10,033 bases of DNA, from assembly GCA_905215855.1 (NCBI GenBank), contig CAJMRT010000053.1, positions 1-10,033 on the forward strand, given 5' to 3'. A model generated the notes under the pieces. It was not told where the DNA came from and searched no databases. It saw nothing but the letters and a program-made list of their open reading frames with translations. Each line of letters opens with the position of its first letter. Within the stretch, counting starts at the first letter, position 1. The position numbers were made by a program, and so were the translations under genes. Below are positions 1 through 6,131 of the stretch, piece after piece. This DNA is from an uncultured bacterium (GTDB taxonomy: Bacteria; Bacillota; Clostridia; Oscillospirales; Acutalibacteraceae).

Positions 1-1
1 A

Positions 2-448
2 GGAACGGCAAAATTTTTTACACTTCTACTACTTCTTTATCACACATCAGCAAACATCGGCGGAATGAAAAATGAAGTTTTTCTTTCTGCCTTCAAAGAA
101 CTTTCTTTTATGGGTCCGATTGCATTTATTCTTGACTTTTTCATTATCGGTCACATTGCCAAAAAGCTTGCTTTTAAAATTGTAAACCCTGCAAAGGATA
201 ATCCTTTCTTCCTTGTTCTTGCAATTTCCGCAATTTCGGTTATCTTTATGTGTCCTCTTATGAGCCTTGCGGCTACAATCATTTTCAAAAACCCCGGTGT
301 TGAATTTGTTGCAGTATGGCTTGAAACAACTGCTCTTAACTTCCCTATGGCTCTTTGCTGGCAGTTATTTTTTGCAGGTCCGATTGTAAGATTTATTTTC
401 AGACAACTTTTCAAAAAAGCTCTTGCAGAAGACAACAATGCTCACTAA
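2..448 (+). CDS. DUF2798-type small membrane protein (5' end outside window)
   Basis: The frame is open from base 2 to a TAA at 446-448 and has no stop before the first ATG at 65, so the gene very probably begins before the window. The residues ahead of that ATG (ending YHTSANIGG) resemble, from memory, the first membrane segment of DUF2798 proteins, where a methionine follows an internal IGG. The visible part has about three to four hydrophobic segments in two similar halves. One half has GPIAFILDFFIIGHIAKKLAF and the other has NFPMALCWQLFFAGPIVRF, which suggests an internal duplication typical of the two-repeat form of this family. It is an integral membrane protein of unknown function. The ATG at 65 has no convincing ribosome binding site, which supports an upstream start. 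The gene ends at the bidirectional terminator and stands alone on the + strand. Confidence 0.72.
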   Translation, partial: GTAKFFTLLLLLYHTSANIGGMKNEVFLSAFKELSFMGPIAFILDFFIIGHIAKKLAFKIVNPAKDNPFFLVLAISAISVIFMCPLMSLAATIIFKNPGVEFVAVWLETTALNFPMALCWQLFFAGPIVRFIFRQLFKKALAEDNNAH

Positions 449-470
449 ATTTAATTACACAATTAAAAAT

Positions 471-511
471 AAAAATGCTCTGTACCGTTTGATTTGGTAC
501 AGAGCATTTTT
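471..511. terminator. Bidirectional rho-independent terminator between convergent genes
   Basis: A perfect 16-bp inverted repeat has arms at 471-486 (AAAAATGCTCTGTACC) and 496-511, with a 9-nt loop. The outer five pairs are A on the left and T on the right, so each strand ends its stem in a T run. On the + strand the tail continues as TGTTTTTGC. It lies 22 bases after the stop of the DUF2798-type gene and 15 bases after the stop of the convergent DUF3006 gene, the right place to end both transcripts. Confidence 0.93.
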
Positions 512-526
512 GTTTTTGCATGATTT

Positions 527-745
527 TTAATCTTCAAAAAGCGAATTCATCAGATTTTTAATTTTTTCTTTTCTGGCTTTTGTTTCATCACTGTTCAGAA
601 AATAACTGTTTTCCTGAAAGTTGATTACATCGCCTTCTTTGATATTTTTCGGCAGGGCTTTAAGTTCAAGATTCACCATATCGCCGTTTTCACACTCAAG
701 AACAGCCTTGTCGCCTTCTATTCTGTCAACAATAAATTTTTTCAA
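527..745 (-). CDS. DUF3006-family small protein
   Basis: This is a 72-residue soluble protein beginning MKKFIVDRIEGDKAVLE, a start typical of the DUF3006 family (about 70-80 residues, function unknown). The N-terminal 50 residues alternate short strands and turns (GDKAVLECENGDMVNLEL, then EGDVINF), which fits a small beta-barrel. The C-terminal 20 residues are charged and probably helical (ETKARKEKIKNLMNSLFED). There is no signal peptide or membrane segment. The start is TTG at 743-745; an AAGGG stretch about 10 nt upstream serves as a moderate ribosome binding site, and the family-typical N-terminus begins exactly here. The gene starts 2 nt after the stop of the metallo-hydrolase gene, so the two are surely co-transcribed and possibly translationally coupled. 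From memory, DUF3006 genes recur beside ComEC-type metallo-hydrolases, so a functional link is inferred. Confidence 0.85.
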   Translation of the reverse strand: MKKFIVDRIEGDKAVLECENGDMVNLELKALPKNIKEGDVINFQENSYFLNSDETKARKEKIKNLMNSLFED

Positions 746-747
746 GC

Positions 748-1665
748 TTATTCATCCCTTTTCATTGAAGTTTGTCCCGTTTTGATTGTCACACCGGAAC
801 CCTCGGTTGAAACGACAATTGTTCCGTTTTCATCGGTTCTGTATGTTTTAACTCCGAATTTATCAAGCAACTTTAATGTGCTTTTGTGCGGATGTCCGTA
901 GCTGTTGTCCTTTCCGAGTGAAATAACCGCATATTTAGGATTCACCTTTTCAAGCAACGCTTTTGTTGTTGAGGTCCTGCTACCGTGATGACCTACTTTA
1001 AGAACTTCTGCACTCATATCTGCCGTAACAGTTTCAAGCTCTTTCTTTTCGGCATCTCCGAGGAACAGAAAGCTGTCGTTTTTATAAGTGATTTTAAGAA
1101 TTACAGAACAATTGTTCAGATTATCCTCATCAATCGTTACGGGAGCAAGAATATTTATGCTGAGATCGTTGTCATCAATAATATTCATACCCGCTTTGGC
1201 TGACTTGACTTTGAGTCCCTTGTCAGCTATTGCCGTGAGCAGATTCTCATAGGTCTTGGTTGTGGTTGTGACCTTAGGCATATAGATTTCGCCGATACTA
1301 TTATGCTTTACAACATAAGCCATTGAACCGATATGGTCGGCATGAGGGTGAGTTGCAACGAGATAATCAATATTTGTGTATCCGAGATTATTGATATATT
1401 CGGTAATACTTTTGCCGTACATATTTTCGCCGGCATCAATCAGCATACACTTTTTATTCGGCAGTTCAATGAATATGCTGTCGCCCTGTCCGACATCAAG
1501 GTAATGAACCGATAATGTTCCGATTTCTGAAACAGTTGTTTTGCTTTCCGAATCGGAACCGTTCACATTGATATTGATTGAACACGAACAAAGTGCAAGA
1601 CAGATTACCGCAAACAATGCAGTAAGCTTTAATATTAATTTTGAATTAATTTTAATTTTTAACAC
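748..1665 (-). CDS. Secreted ComEC-type metallo-beta-lactamase-fold hydrolase, probable lipoprotein
   Basis: The 305-residue product (counted from GTG 1663-1665) has a basic N-terminus, a hydrophobic stretch at about 8-24 and LCSC at 25-28, a plausible lipobox, so it is probably exported and lipid-anchored. The rest is a metallo-beta-lactamase fold like the C-terminal domain of the competence protein ComEC: YLDVGQGDSIFIE (55-67), LIDAGEN (75-81), the metal motif THPHADH (H106, H108, D110, H111), FLGDAE with D204, GHHGS (H226, H227) and YGHPH (H258, H260). It lacks the ComEC membrane channel, so it is a stand-alone hydrolase. Phosphodiester or nucleic-acid cleavage outside the membrane is likely from the family, but the substrate is unknown. 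An in-frame TTG at 1704 would add 13 residues but lies inside the promoter, upstream of the expected transcription start. An ATT at 1654-1656, 6 nt after GAGGTG, is a possible alternative start. The DUF3006 gene follows 2 nt later. Confidence 0.86.
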   Translation of the reverse strand: MLKIKINSKLILKLTALFAVICLALCSCSININVNGSDSESKTTVSEIGTLSVHYLDVGQGDSIFIELPNKKCMLIDAGENMYGKSITEYINNLGYTNIDYLVATHPHADHIGSMAYVVKHNSIGEIYMPKVTTTTKTYENLLTAIADKGLKVKSAKAGMNIIDDNDLSINILAPVTIDEDNLNNCSVILKITYKNDSFLFLGDAEKKELETVTADMSAEVLKVGHHGSRTSTTKALLEKVNPKYAVISLGKDNSYGHPHKSTLKLLDKFGVKTYRTDENGTIVVSTEGSGVTIKTGQTSMKRDE

Positions 1666-1683
1666 CTCACAATTCCGAGTCTT

Positions 1684-1712
1684 ATTGTACAATAAACAAG
1701 GCAATATTTCAA
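1684..1712 (-). promoter_or_regulatory. Sigma-A-type promoter of the hydrolase-DUF3006 operon
   Basis: Read on the - strand, a -35 box TTGAAA (1707-1712) is followed by a 17-bp spacer and a -10 box TACAAT (1684-1689). The expected transcription start is near 1676-1678, leaving a leader of only about 11-13 nt before the GTG at 1665. The promoter lies directly downstream of the terminator of the ABC transporter operon, so the two units are insulated from each other. The match is by eye; no scoring was done. Confidence 0.8.
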
Positions 1713-1718
1713 GAACAG

Positions 1719-1749
1719 AAAAAGGAGAGCCTTTGCGACTCTCCCCTTT
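1719..1749 (-). terminator. Rho-independent terminator of the MarR-ABC operon
   Basis: On the - strand an 11-bp stem (AAAGGGGAGAG pairing with CTCTCCTTTTT, two G-T wobbles) with a 9-nt loop begins 10 bases after the stop codon of the second ABC gene. It ends in a T run. Arms are at 1739-1749 and 1719-1729. The tail leads straight into the next promoter. Confidence 0.87.
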
Positions 1750-1758
1750 CGATTATCA

Positions 1759-3657
1759 TTATGCGGTTTTGCCTGTATAAAGCTGATAGTATCTGCCCTT
1801 TTGTTCAAGAAGCCGTTCGTGTGAACCACGCTCAATTATTCTGCCCTTTTCAAGAACCATAATACAGTCTGAATTCTTGATTGTTGAAATTCTGTGGGCA
1901 ATAACAAAGGTTGTTCTGCCGTGCATAAGCTTATCCATGCTGTCCTGAACCATCTTTTCGGTACGGGTATCAATTGAACTTGTAGCCTCATCAAGGATAA
2001 GTGCTGGCGGATCTGCAACAGCGGCTCTTGCAATCGCAAGCATCTGGCGCTGTCCCTGACTGAGATTGCCGCCGTCACCCTTGAGCAGGGTGTTGTAGCC
2101 GTCAGGAAGTTTTCTGATAAAGCTGTCTGCGTTGGCAAGCTTTGCCGCTGCGATAACCTCTTCGTCTGTTGCGTCAAGTCTGCCATAACGGATATTTTCC
2201 ATTACGGTATCCGTGAACAGGTGTGTATCCTGTAAAACTATACCGAGTGAACGGCGAAGGTCGCCTTTTTTGATTTTGTTGATATTGATTCCGTCATAAC
2301 GGATTTTACCGTCCTGAATATCATAGAATCGGTTAATAAGGTTTGTGATTGTTGTTTTGCCTGCACCTGTTGAACCGACAAACGCAATCTTCTGACCGGG
2401 TTCTGCGTACAAATCAATATTGTGAAGAACGATTTTATCATCTGTATAACCGAAGTCAACATCATCCATAACAAGCGCACCCTTGAGTTCACGGTACTCT
2501 GTTTTGCCTGTTTCACTGTGGGTATGCTTCCATGCCCACATACCTGTTTTTTCCTCTGTTTCAACAAGCTTTTCGCCCTCTTTGCGGACATTGACAAGTG
2601 TTACATATCCGTCATCAACCTCAGGCTCTTCGTCAAGAAGTTTGAATATACGGTCCGCACCTGCAAGCGCCATAACAATTGAGTTAAACTGCTGGCTGAC
2701 CTGATTGATAGGCTGGGTAAAGCTCTTGTTAAATGTGAGAAAGCTTACGAGTTTACCGATTGTAAATCCGAGGAAGTTGTTGAGAGCAAAGATACAACCT
2801 ACGATTGCACAAAGCACATAGCTGATGTTACCGATTTGTGCGTTAATCGGCATAAGGATATTTGCAAACTTGTTTGCGTTGTATGAACTGTTGAAAAGCC
2901 TGTCATTAAGCTCATTGAATTCTTCAATGCTCTTTTTTTCATGGTTAAATACTTTTACAACCTTCTGACCGTTCATCATTTCCTCAATGTAACCGTTAGT
3001 CGCACCGAGGTCTGCCTGCTGTTTTGCAAAAAACCTTCCGCTTCGTGACGCAAGCTGTTTTGTTACAAAAAGCATTACGCCAACCATTACAAGTGTAAGA
3101 ATTGTAAGAGGAATACTGAGTGTAAACATACTGACAAGAACGGCAATGATTGTAATTCCGCTGTTGAAAAGCTGAGGAATACTCTGGCTGATCATCTGAC
3201 GGAGAGTGTCAATATCGTTTGTGTAAACACTCATGATATCGCCGTGAGGGTGTGTGTCAAAGTATTTTATCGGAAGGCTTTCCATATGTTCAAATATCTG
3301 ACAACGCAAATCACGCATTGTACCCTGTGTTACATAAACCATAATTTTTGCGTAGATAAACGCCGACGCCGCACCGATTGCATAGAAAATTGCAACTCTT
3401 AAAATTGCTCCGAGCATCGGTCCGAAGTCACGGCTGCCGCTCTGAATCATCGGAGTGATGTAATCGTCAATAAGATTCTGAATAAACAATGAACCCTGAA
3501 CATTTGCAAGTACGCTGATGAGGATGCAGACGAAAACAATAATCATCTGAAATTTATATTTTTTGAAGATAATACCGAATAGTCTTTTAAGAACCTGACC
3601 TGAATTTTCAACCTTTTGTGCAGGTCCTCGGTTTCTTCTTCCCATTGGTCCCGGCAT
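1759..3657 (-). CDS. ABC exporter half-transporter with the catalytic-type ATP site (heterodimer subunit)
   Basis: This 632-residue membrane-fused ABC exporter subunit is of the multidrug/lipid (MdlB/YheH-like) type. A basic N-terminus precedes about six membrane helices (roughly residues 37-330), then a nucleotide-binding domain (about 395-630). Walker A is GSTGAGKTT (428-436), the Q-loop has Q476, Walker B is ALILDEATS with D556 and catalytic E557, and the H-loop is IAHR with H588. All are canonical. The signature is LSQGQ (532-536) rather than LSGGQ. Between the two domains (about 350-392) is an insertion of some 40 residues (VNVRKEGEKLVETEEKTG and onward) that I recall from Firmicutes relatives. 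The ATG follows AAGGAGAG and comes 2 nt after the stop of the partner subunit, so the two are translated together. It probably exports a drug or other amphipathic compound at the cytoplasmic membrane; the substrate is not visible. Confidence 0.95.
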   Translation of the reverse strand: MPGPMGRRNRGPAQKVENSGQVLKRLFGIIFKKYKFQMIIVFVCILISVLANVQGSLFIQNLIDDYITPMIQSGSRDFGPMLGAILRVAIFYAIGAASAFIYAKIMVYVTQGTMRDLRCQIFEHMESLPIKYFDTHPHGDIMSVYTNDIDTLRQMISQSIPQLFNSGITIIAVLVSMFTLSIPLTILTLVMVGVMLFVTKQLASRSGRFFAKQQADLGATNGYIEEMMNGQKVVKVFNHEKKSIEEFNELNDRLFNSSYNANKFANILMPINAQIGNISYVLCAIVGCIFALNNFLGFTIGKLVSFLTFNKSFTQPINQVSQQFNSIVMALAGADRIFKLLDEEPEVDDGYVTLVNVRKEGEKLVETEEKTGMWAWKHTHSETGKTEYRELKGALVMDDVDFGYTDDKIVLHNIDLYAEPGQKIAFVGSTGAGKTTITNLINRFYDIQDGKIRYDGININKIKKGDLRRSLGIVLQDTHLFTDTVMENIRYGRLDATDEEVIAAAKLANADSFIRKLPDGYNTLLKGDGGNLSQGQRQMLAIARAAVADPPALILDEATSSIDTRTEKMVQDSMDKLMHGRTTFVIAHRISTIKNSDCIMVLEKGRIIERGSHERLLEQKGRYYQLYTGKTA

Positions 3658-3659
3658 AA

Positions 3660-5408
3660 TTACAGCTCTCCTTTCGCATCAAAATCACCGTTGCCGCTTG
3701 TCTGGGCAACATAAATTTCATTGTAAATCGGACTGTTTTTGATAAGCTCTTCGTGAGTACCCACTGCGCTTATCTCACCGTCATCCATTACAATAATTTT
3801 ATCTGCGTGTGAAACGCTTGATACACGCTGTGAAATAATCAGCTTTGTAGTATCGGGGATATTCTCGCTGAATGCCTTGCGGATACTTGCGTCTGTTGCG
3901 GTATCAACTGCACTTGTCGAATCATCAAGAATAAGAATTTTCGGATTTTTCAGCAAAGCTCTTGCAATGCAAAGACGCTGTTTCTGACCGCCCGAAACAT
4001 TAGTGCCGCCCTGTTCGATTTTTGTGTTGTACTTATCGGGGAAGCTTTCGATGAACGCATCTGCACAGGCAAGCTTGCAGGCATTGACGCATTCTTCCTC
4101 TGTAGCATTTTCGTTGCCCCATCTGAGGTTGTCAAGGATTGTACCGCTGAAAAGAACATTCGACTGGAGCACAACCGAAACCTTGTCACGCAGAGTTTCG
4201 ATATCATAGTCACGAACATCTTTTCCACCGACCTTAACAGAACCTTCGGTTACATCATAAAGTCTTGCAATAAGGTTTACAAGGCTTGTTTTTGAAGAAC
4301 CCGTACCGCCGATAATACCGATTGTTTCGCCTGATTTGATTTTTAGGTTGATATCGTTGAGAATCGGTTTTTCGGCTTTTGTGTTGTATGAGAAAGAAAC
4401 ATTGTCAAACTCAATGCTTCCGTCCTTAACCTCGTAAACAGGGTTTTCGGGATTTGCAAGCGTTGATTTTTCATTAAGCACACCTGCAACACGCTTACCG
4501 CTTGCAAGGCTCATTGTGAGCATTACAAACACCATTGCCACCATAAGGAGATTCATAAGAATGTTCATACAATATGTGAGCATACTTGTAAGTTCACCTG
4601 TTGTAAGCTCATTGCTCACAATCATATTTGCACCAAACCAGCTTACAAGAATGATTGATGCATATGAAGTAACCATCATAATCGGTGATACTTTTACCAT
4701 TGCATTTTCAGCCTTAACAAAGAGTCTGTAAACATTGTCGGCTGCCTTGCGGAACTTGCCGACCTCATGTTTTTCACGAACAAAAGCCTTTACAACTCTG
4801 ATTGAAGTTACATTTTCCTGAACGCTTGCGTTGAGTTCATCGTACTTTTCAAAAACCTGACTGAAATACTTGTATGTTGCCTTCATAATAAAGACAAGAA
4901 CAATTGAAAGCAAAATTGTTGCAATGAGATAAATGCAGGCAAGCCTTGCATTGATGATAAATGTCATTGCCATTGCACAGATGAGCGATACAGGCGCTCT
5001 GAAACACATTCTTAAAAGCATCTGATATGCATTTTGAAGGTTTGTTACATCCGTTGTCATACGGGTAACAAGTCCTGCGGTTGAGTAACGGTCAATGTTG
5101 GCAAACGAGAATGACTGGATATTTGCAAACATTGAGCGTCTGAGGTTTCTTGCAAAGCCTGCCGAAGCTTTTGCACCGTAGATACCGCCCATCATACCTG
5201 CAAACAAGCCCGTGAGTGCAAGTGCGCCCATATAACCGCCCGTTATGAGTATGTGCTGCATATCGCCCTTGTTGATACCGTCATCAATCATTGATGACAT
5301 AAGAAACGGAATAATTGTTTCAACAACTACTTCGAGTATCATAAAGAACGGAGTCAGAACGGATTCTTTGACGAAACCTTTGATATTTTTTGCCAAAGTT
5401 TTTATCAT
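3660..5408 (-). CDS. ABC exporter half-transporter with the degenerate ATP site (heterodimer subunit)
   Basis: This 582-residue membrane-fused ABC exporter subunit (MdlA/YheI-like) has about six helices (roughly 18-300) followed by the nucleotide-binding domain (about 330-570). Walker A is GGTGSSKTS (367-375), with Ser372 where the third glycine usually stands. The Q-loop has Q415 and the signature VSGGQ (471-475) is canonical. Walker B is ILILDDSTSAVD, with Asp496 in place of the catalytic Glu. The H-loop is ISQR, with Gln527 in place of His. In heterodimeric exporters such as TM287/288 these changes mark the subunit that contributes Walker A, Walker B and H-loop to the degenerate, non-hydrolysing site, while its intact signature completes the active site of the partner. 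The ATG follows AAGGAGAT at good spacing, and the gene starts 17 nt after the MarR stop. Confidence 0.95.
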   Translation of the reverse strand: MIKTLAKNIKGFVKESVLTPFFMILEVVVETIIPFLMSSMIDDGINKGDMQHILITGGYMGALALTGLFAGMMGGIYGAKASAGFARNLRRSMFANIQSFSFANIDRYSTAGLVTRMTTDVTNLQNAYQMLLRMCFRAPVSLICAMAMTFIINARLACIYLIATILLSIVLVFIMKATYKYFSQVFEKYDELNASVQENVTSIRVVKAFVREKHEVGKFRKAADNVYRLFVKAENAMVKVSPIMMVTSYASIILVSWFGANMIVSNELTTGELTSMLTYCMNILMNLLMVAMVFVMLTMSLASGKRVAGVLNEKSTLANPENPVYEVKDGSIEFDNVSFSYNTKAEKPILNDINLKIKSGETIGIIGGTGSSKTSLVNLIARLYDVTEGSVKVGGKDVRDYDIETLRDKVSVVLQSNVLFSGTILDNLRWGNENATEEECVNACKLACADAFIESFPDKYNTKIEQGGTNVSGGQKQRLCIARALLKNPKILILDDSTSAVDTATDASIRKAFSENIPDTTKLIISQRVSSVSHADKIIVMDDGEISAVGTHEELIKNSPIYNEIYVAQTSGNGDFDAKGEL

Positions 5409-5425
5409 ACTTATCTCCTTCCGTT

Positions 5426-5908
5426 TTAATTTGCATTTTCAAGTCCGCTGAGAATTTTATTTACAAGAAAAAGAAATTGTTTCTTCTCTTCTTTTGTCAG
5501 CAGACTGTCAAGCAAAGTTTCGTTTTTGGTTATCATATTTTCGATTTTGTAATGAAGTTCAATACCTGTTTCGGTCAAGACAAGTTTTTTGAGTCTTGCG
5601 TCACTTTCAACGCTCTCCCTCGTTATGTAATTTTTCTTTTCCATAAGCTTAAGAATACTTGTAACGGTTGAGCGGGCAATTGAAAATGCGTTTTCAATAT
5701 CTTTTTGATAAACATCTTCGTCACGGTGATCATAGAGATATGCAATAATCCAGCCGTGCATAAGGGTCAGCTTATCCACTCCCTTATCCTTGGCGGAATA
5801 GATTAACTTTCTCTGCAAAACCTGATTAAGCACCTTGATTTCGTGACCGATTGAATCATTAAAGCGTTTGTTGCACTTACAGCTTTTTACGCTTTTGTCA
5901 TCACACAT
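5426..5908 (-). CDS. MarR-family transcriptional regulator of the ABC exporter operon
   Basis: This 160-residue winged-helix protein has an N-terminal dimerisation helix region (about 17-60) and a helix-turn-helix at about 66-92 (YQKDIENAFSIARSTVTSIL). The wing follows at about 97-112 and contains the MarR-type ESDARLKKLVLTETG, and a C-terminal dimerisation helix ends the protein. The start is the ATG at 5906-5908, preceded by GGAGGTG at 6 nt. A longer frame back to a TTG at 5968 would start inside the operator and is rejected. The first 12 residues hold three cysteines (C2, C10, C12, including CKC), unusual for a MarR protein and a possible redox or metal-sensing feature (inference). As first gene of the exporter operon with a palindrome over its own start site, it is most likely an autorepressor released by the exported compound. 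Confidence 0.92.
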   Translation of the reverse strand: MCDDKSVKSCKCNKRFNDSIGHEIKVLNQVLQRKLIYSAKDKGVDKLTLMHGWIIAYLYDHRDEDVYQKDIENAFSIARSTVTSILKLMEKKNYITRESVESDARLKKLVLTETGIELHYKIENMITKNETLLDSLLTKEEKKQFLFLVNKILSGLENAN

Positions 5909-5943
5909 TATTTCACCTCCGAAATCACACTTATGAGATATTG

Positions 5944-5955
5944 TTCTATATAGAA
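5944..5955. promoter_or_regulatory. 12-bp palindrome in the MarR leader, possible second operator
   Basis: TTCTATATAGAA is a perfect 12-bp palindrome in the untranslated leader, 6 bases from the main inverted repeat on the marR side. It could be a secondary binding site for the same or another regulator. It is AT-rich and short, so chance is a real alternative. Confidence 0.35.
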
Positions 5956-5961
5956 TAGTTC

Positions 5962-5981
5962 GATACAAAACAATTTGTATC
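5962..5981. promoter_or_regulatory. Probable MarR operator (perfect inverted repeat)
   Basis: Half-sites GATACAAA (5962-5969) and TTTGTATC (5974-5981) form a perfect 8-bp inverted repeat with a 4-bp spacer. This 20-bp size suits a MarR dimer. It begins 4 bases downstream of the -10 box and covers the expected transcription start, so binding would block initiation of the marR-exporter operon. Assignment to this MarR protein is inferred from position. Confidence 0.75.
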
Positions 5982-5985
5982 AGTA

Positions 5986-6013
5986 ATTATAGCACCTTCA
6001 TTTTGAATGTCAA
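5986..6013 (-). promoter_or_regulatory. Promoter of the marR-ABC exporter operon
   Basis: Read on the - strand, TTGACA (6008-6013) is followed by a 16-bp spacer and TATAAT (5986-5991). Both hexamers match the sigma-A consensus exactly. The 25 or so bases upstream of the -35 box are very AT-rich and could act as an UP element. The expected start, near 5978-5980, falls inside the operator palindrome, leaving a leader of about 70 nt. Such a strong promoter fits a unit normally held down by a repressor. Confidence 0.88.
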
Positions 6014-6065
6014 GAGAAATTACAAATAATTATTAAAAGTTTCACATTGCAGTCACAAATCAAAA

Positions 6066-6091
6066 GCGACAGCTAAAATTACAGCTGTCGC
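6066..6091 (-). terminator. Terminator-like hairpin after the dockerin gene
   Basis: A perfect 9-bp stem (GCGACAGCT at 6066-6074, complement at 6083-6091) with an 8-nt loop lies about 40 bases past the stop of the dockerin gene. On the - strand it is followed by TTTTGATTT, a short T tract. It probably ends that transcript before the marR promoter region. The T tract is modest, so efficiency is uncertain. Confidence 0.7.
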
Positions 6092-6131
6092 AGTTAAAAT
6101 CATATTCACTTTGCACAAATTATGACAATTG

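Noticed and set aside
748..1665. Calling the hydrolase a full ComEC competence channel
   Set aside because: The OB-fold and multi-helix competence domain are absent; only the C-terminal metallo-beta-lactamase-type domain is present.
1666..1704. N-terminal extension of the hydrolase to TTG 1704
   Set aside because: The codon lies between the -35 and -10 boxes of a clear promoter, upstream of the expected transcript start, and the added residues would spoil the signal peptide.
1836..2597. Long alternate-frame open stretches inside the ABC transporter gene (1836-2186 and 2238-2597, - strand)
   Set aside because: They are shadows of the well-conserved nucleotide-binding domain in another frame and have low-complexity composition with no family match.
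3660..5408. Treating the ABC subunit with S372, D496 and Q527 as a decaying pseudogene
   Set aside because: The frame is intact, the signature is canonical, and the changes match the known degenerate-site subunit of heterodimeric exporters.
5909..5968. N-terminal extension of the MarR protein to a TTG at 5966-5968
   Set aside because: That start lies inside the operator palindrome with no ribosome binding site, while the ATG at 5908 has GGAGGTG at 6 nt.
5982..6131. Possible small RNA or small gene in the largest intergenic stretch
   Set aside because: The stretch is explained by the marR promoter, its AT-rich upstream part and the dockerin terminator; no start with a ribosome binding site or extra promoter is visible.
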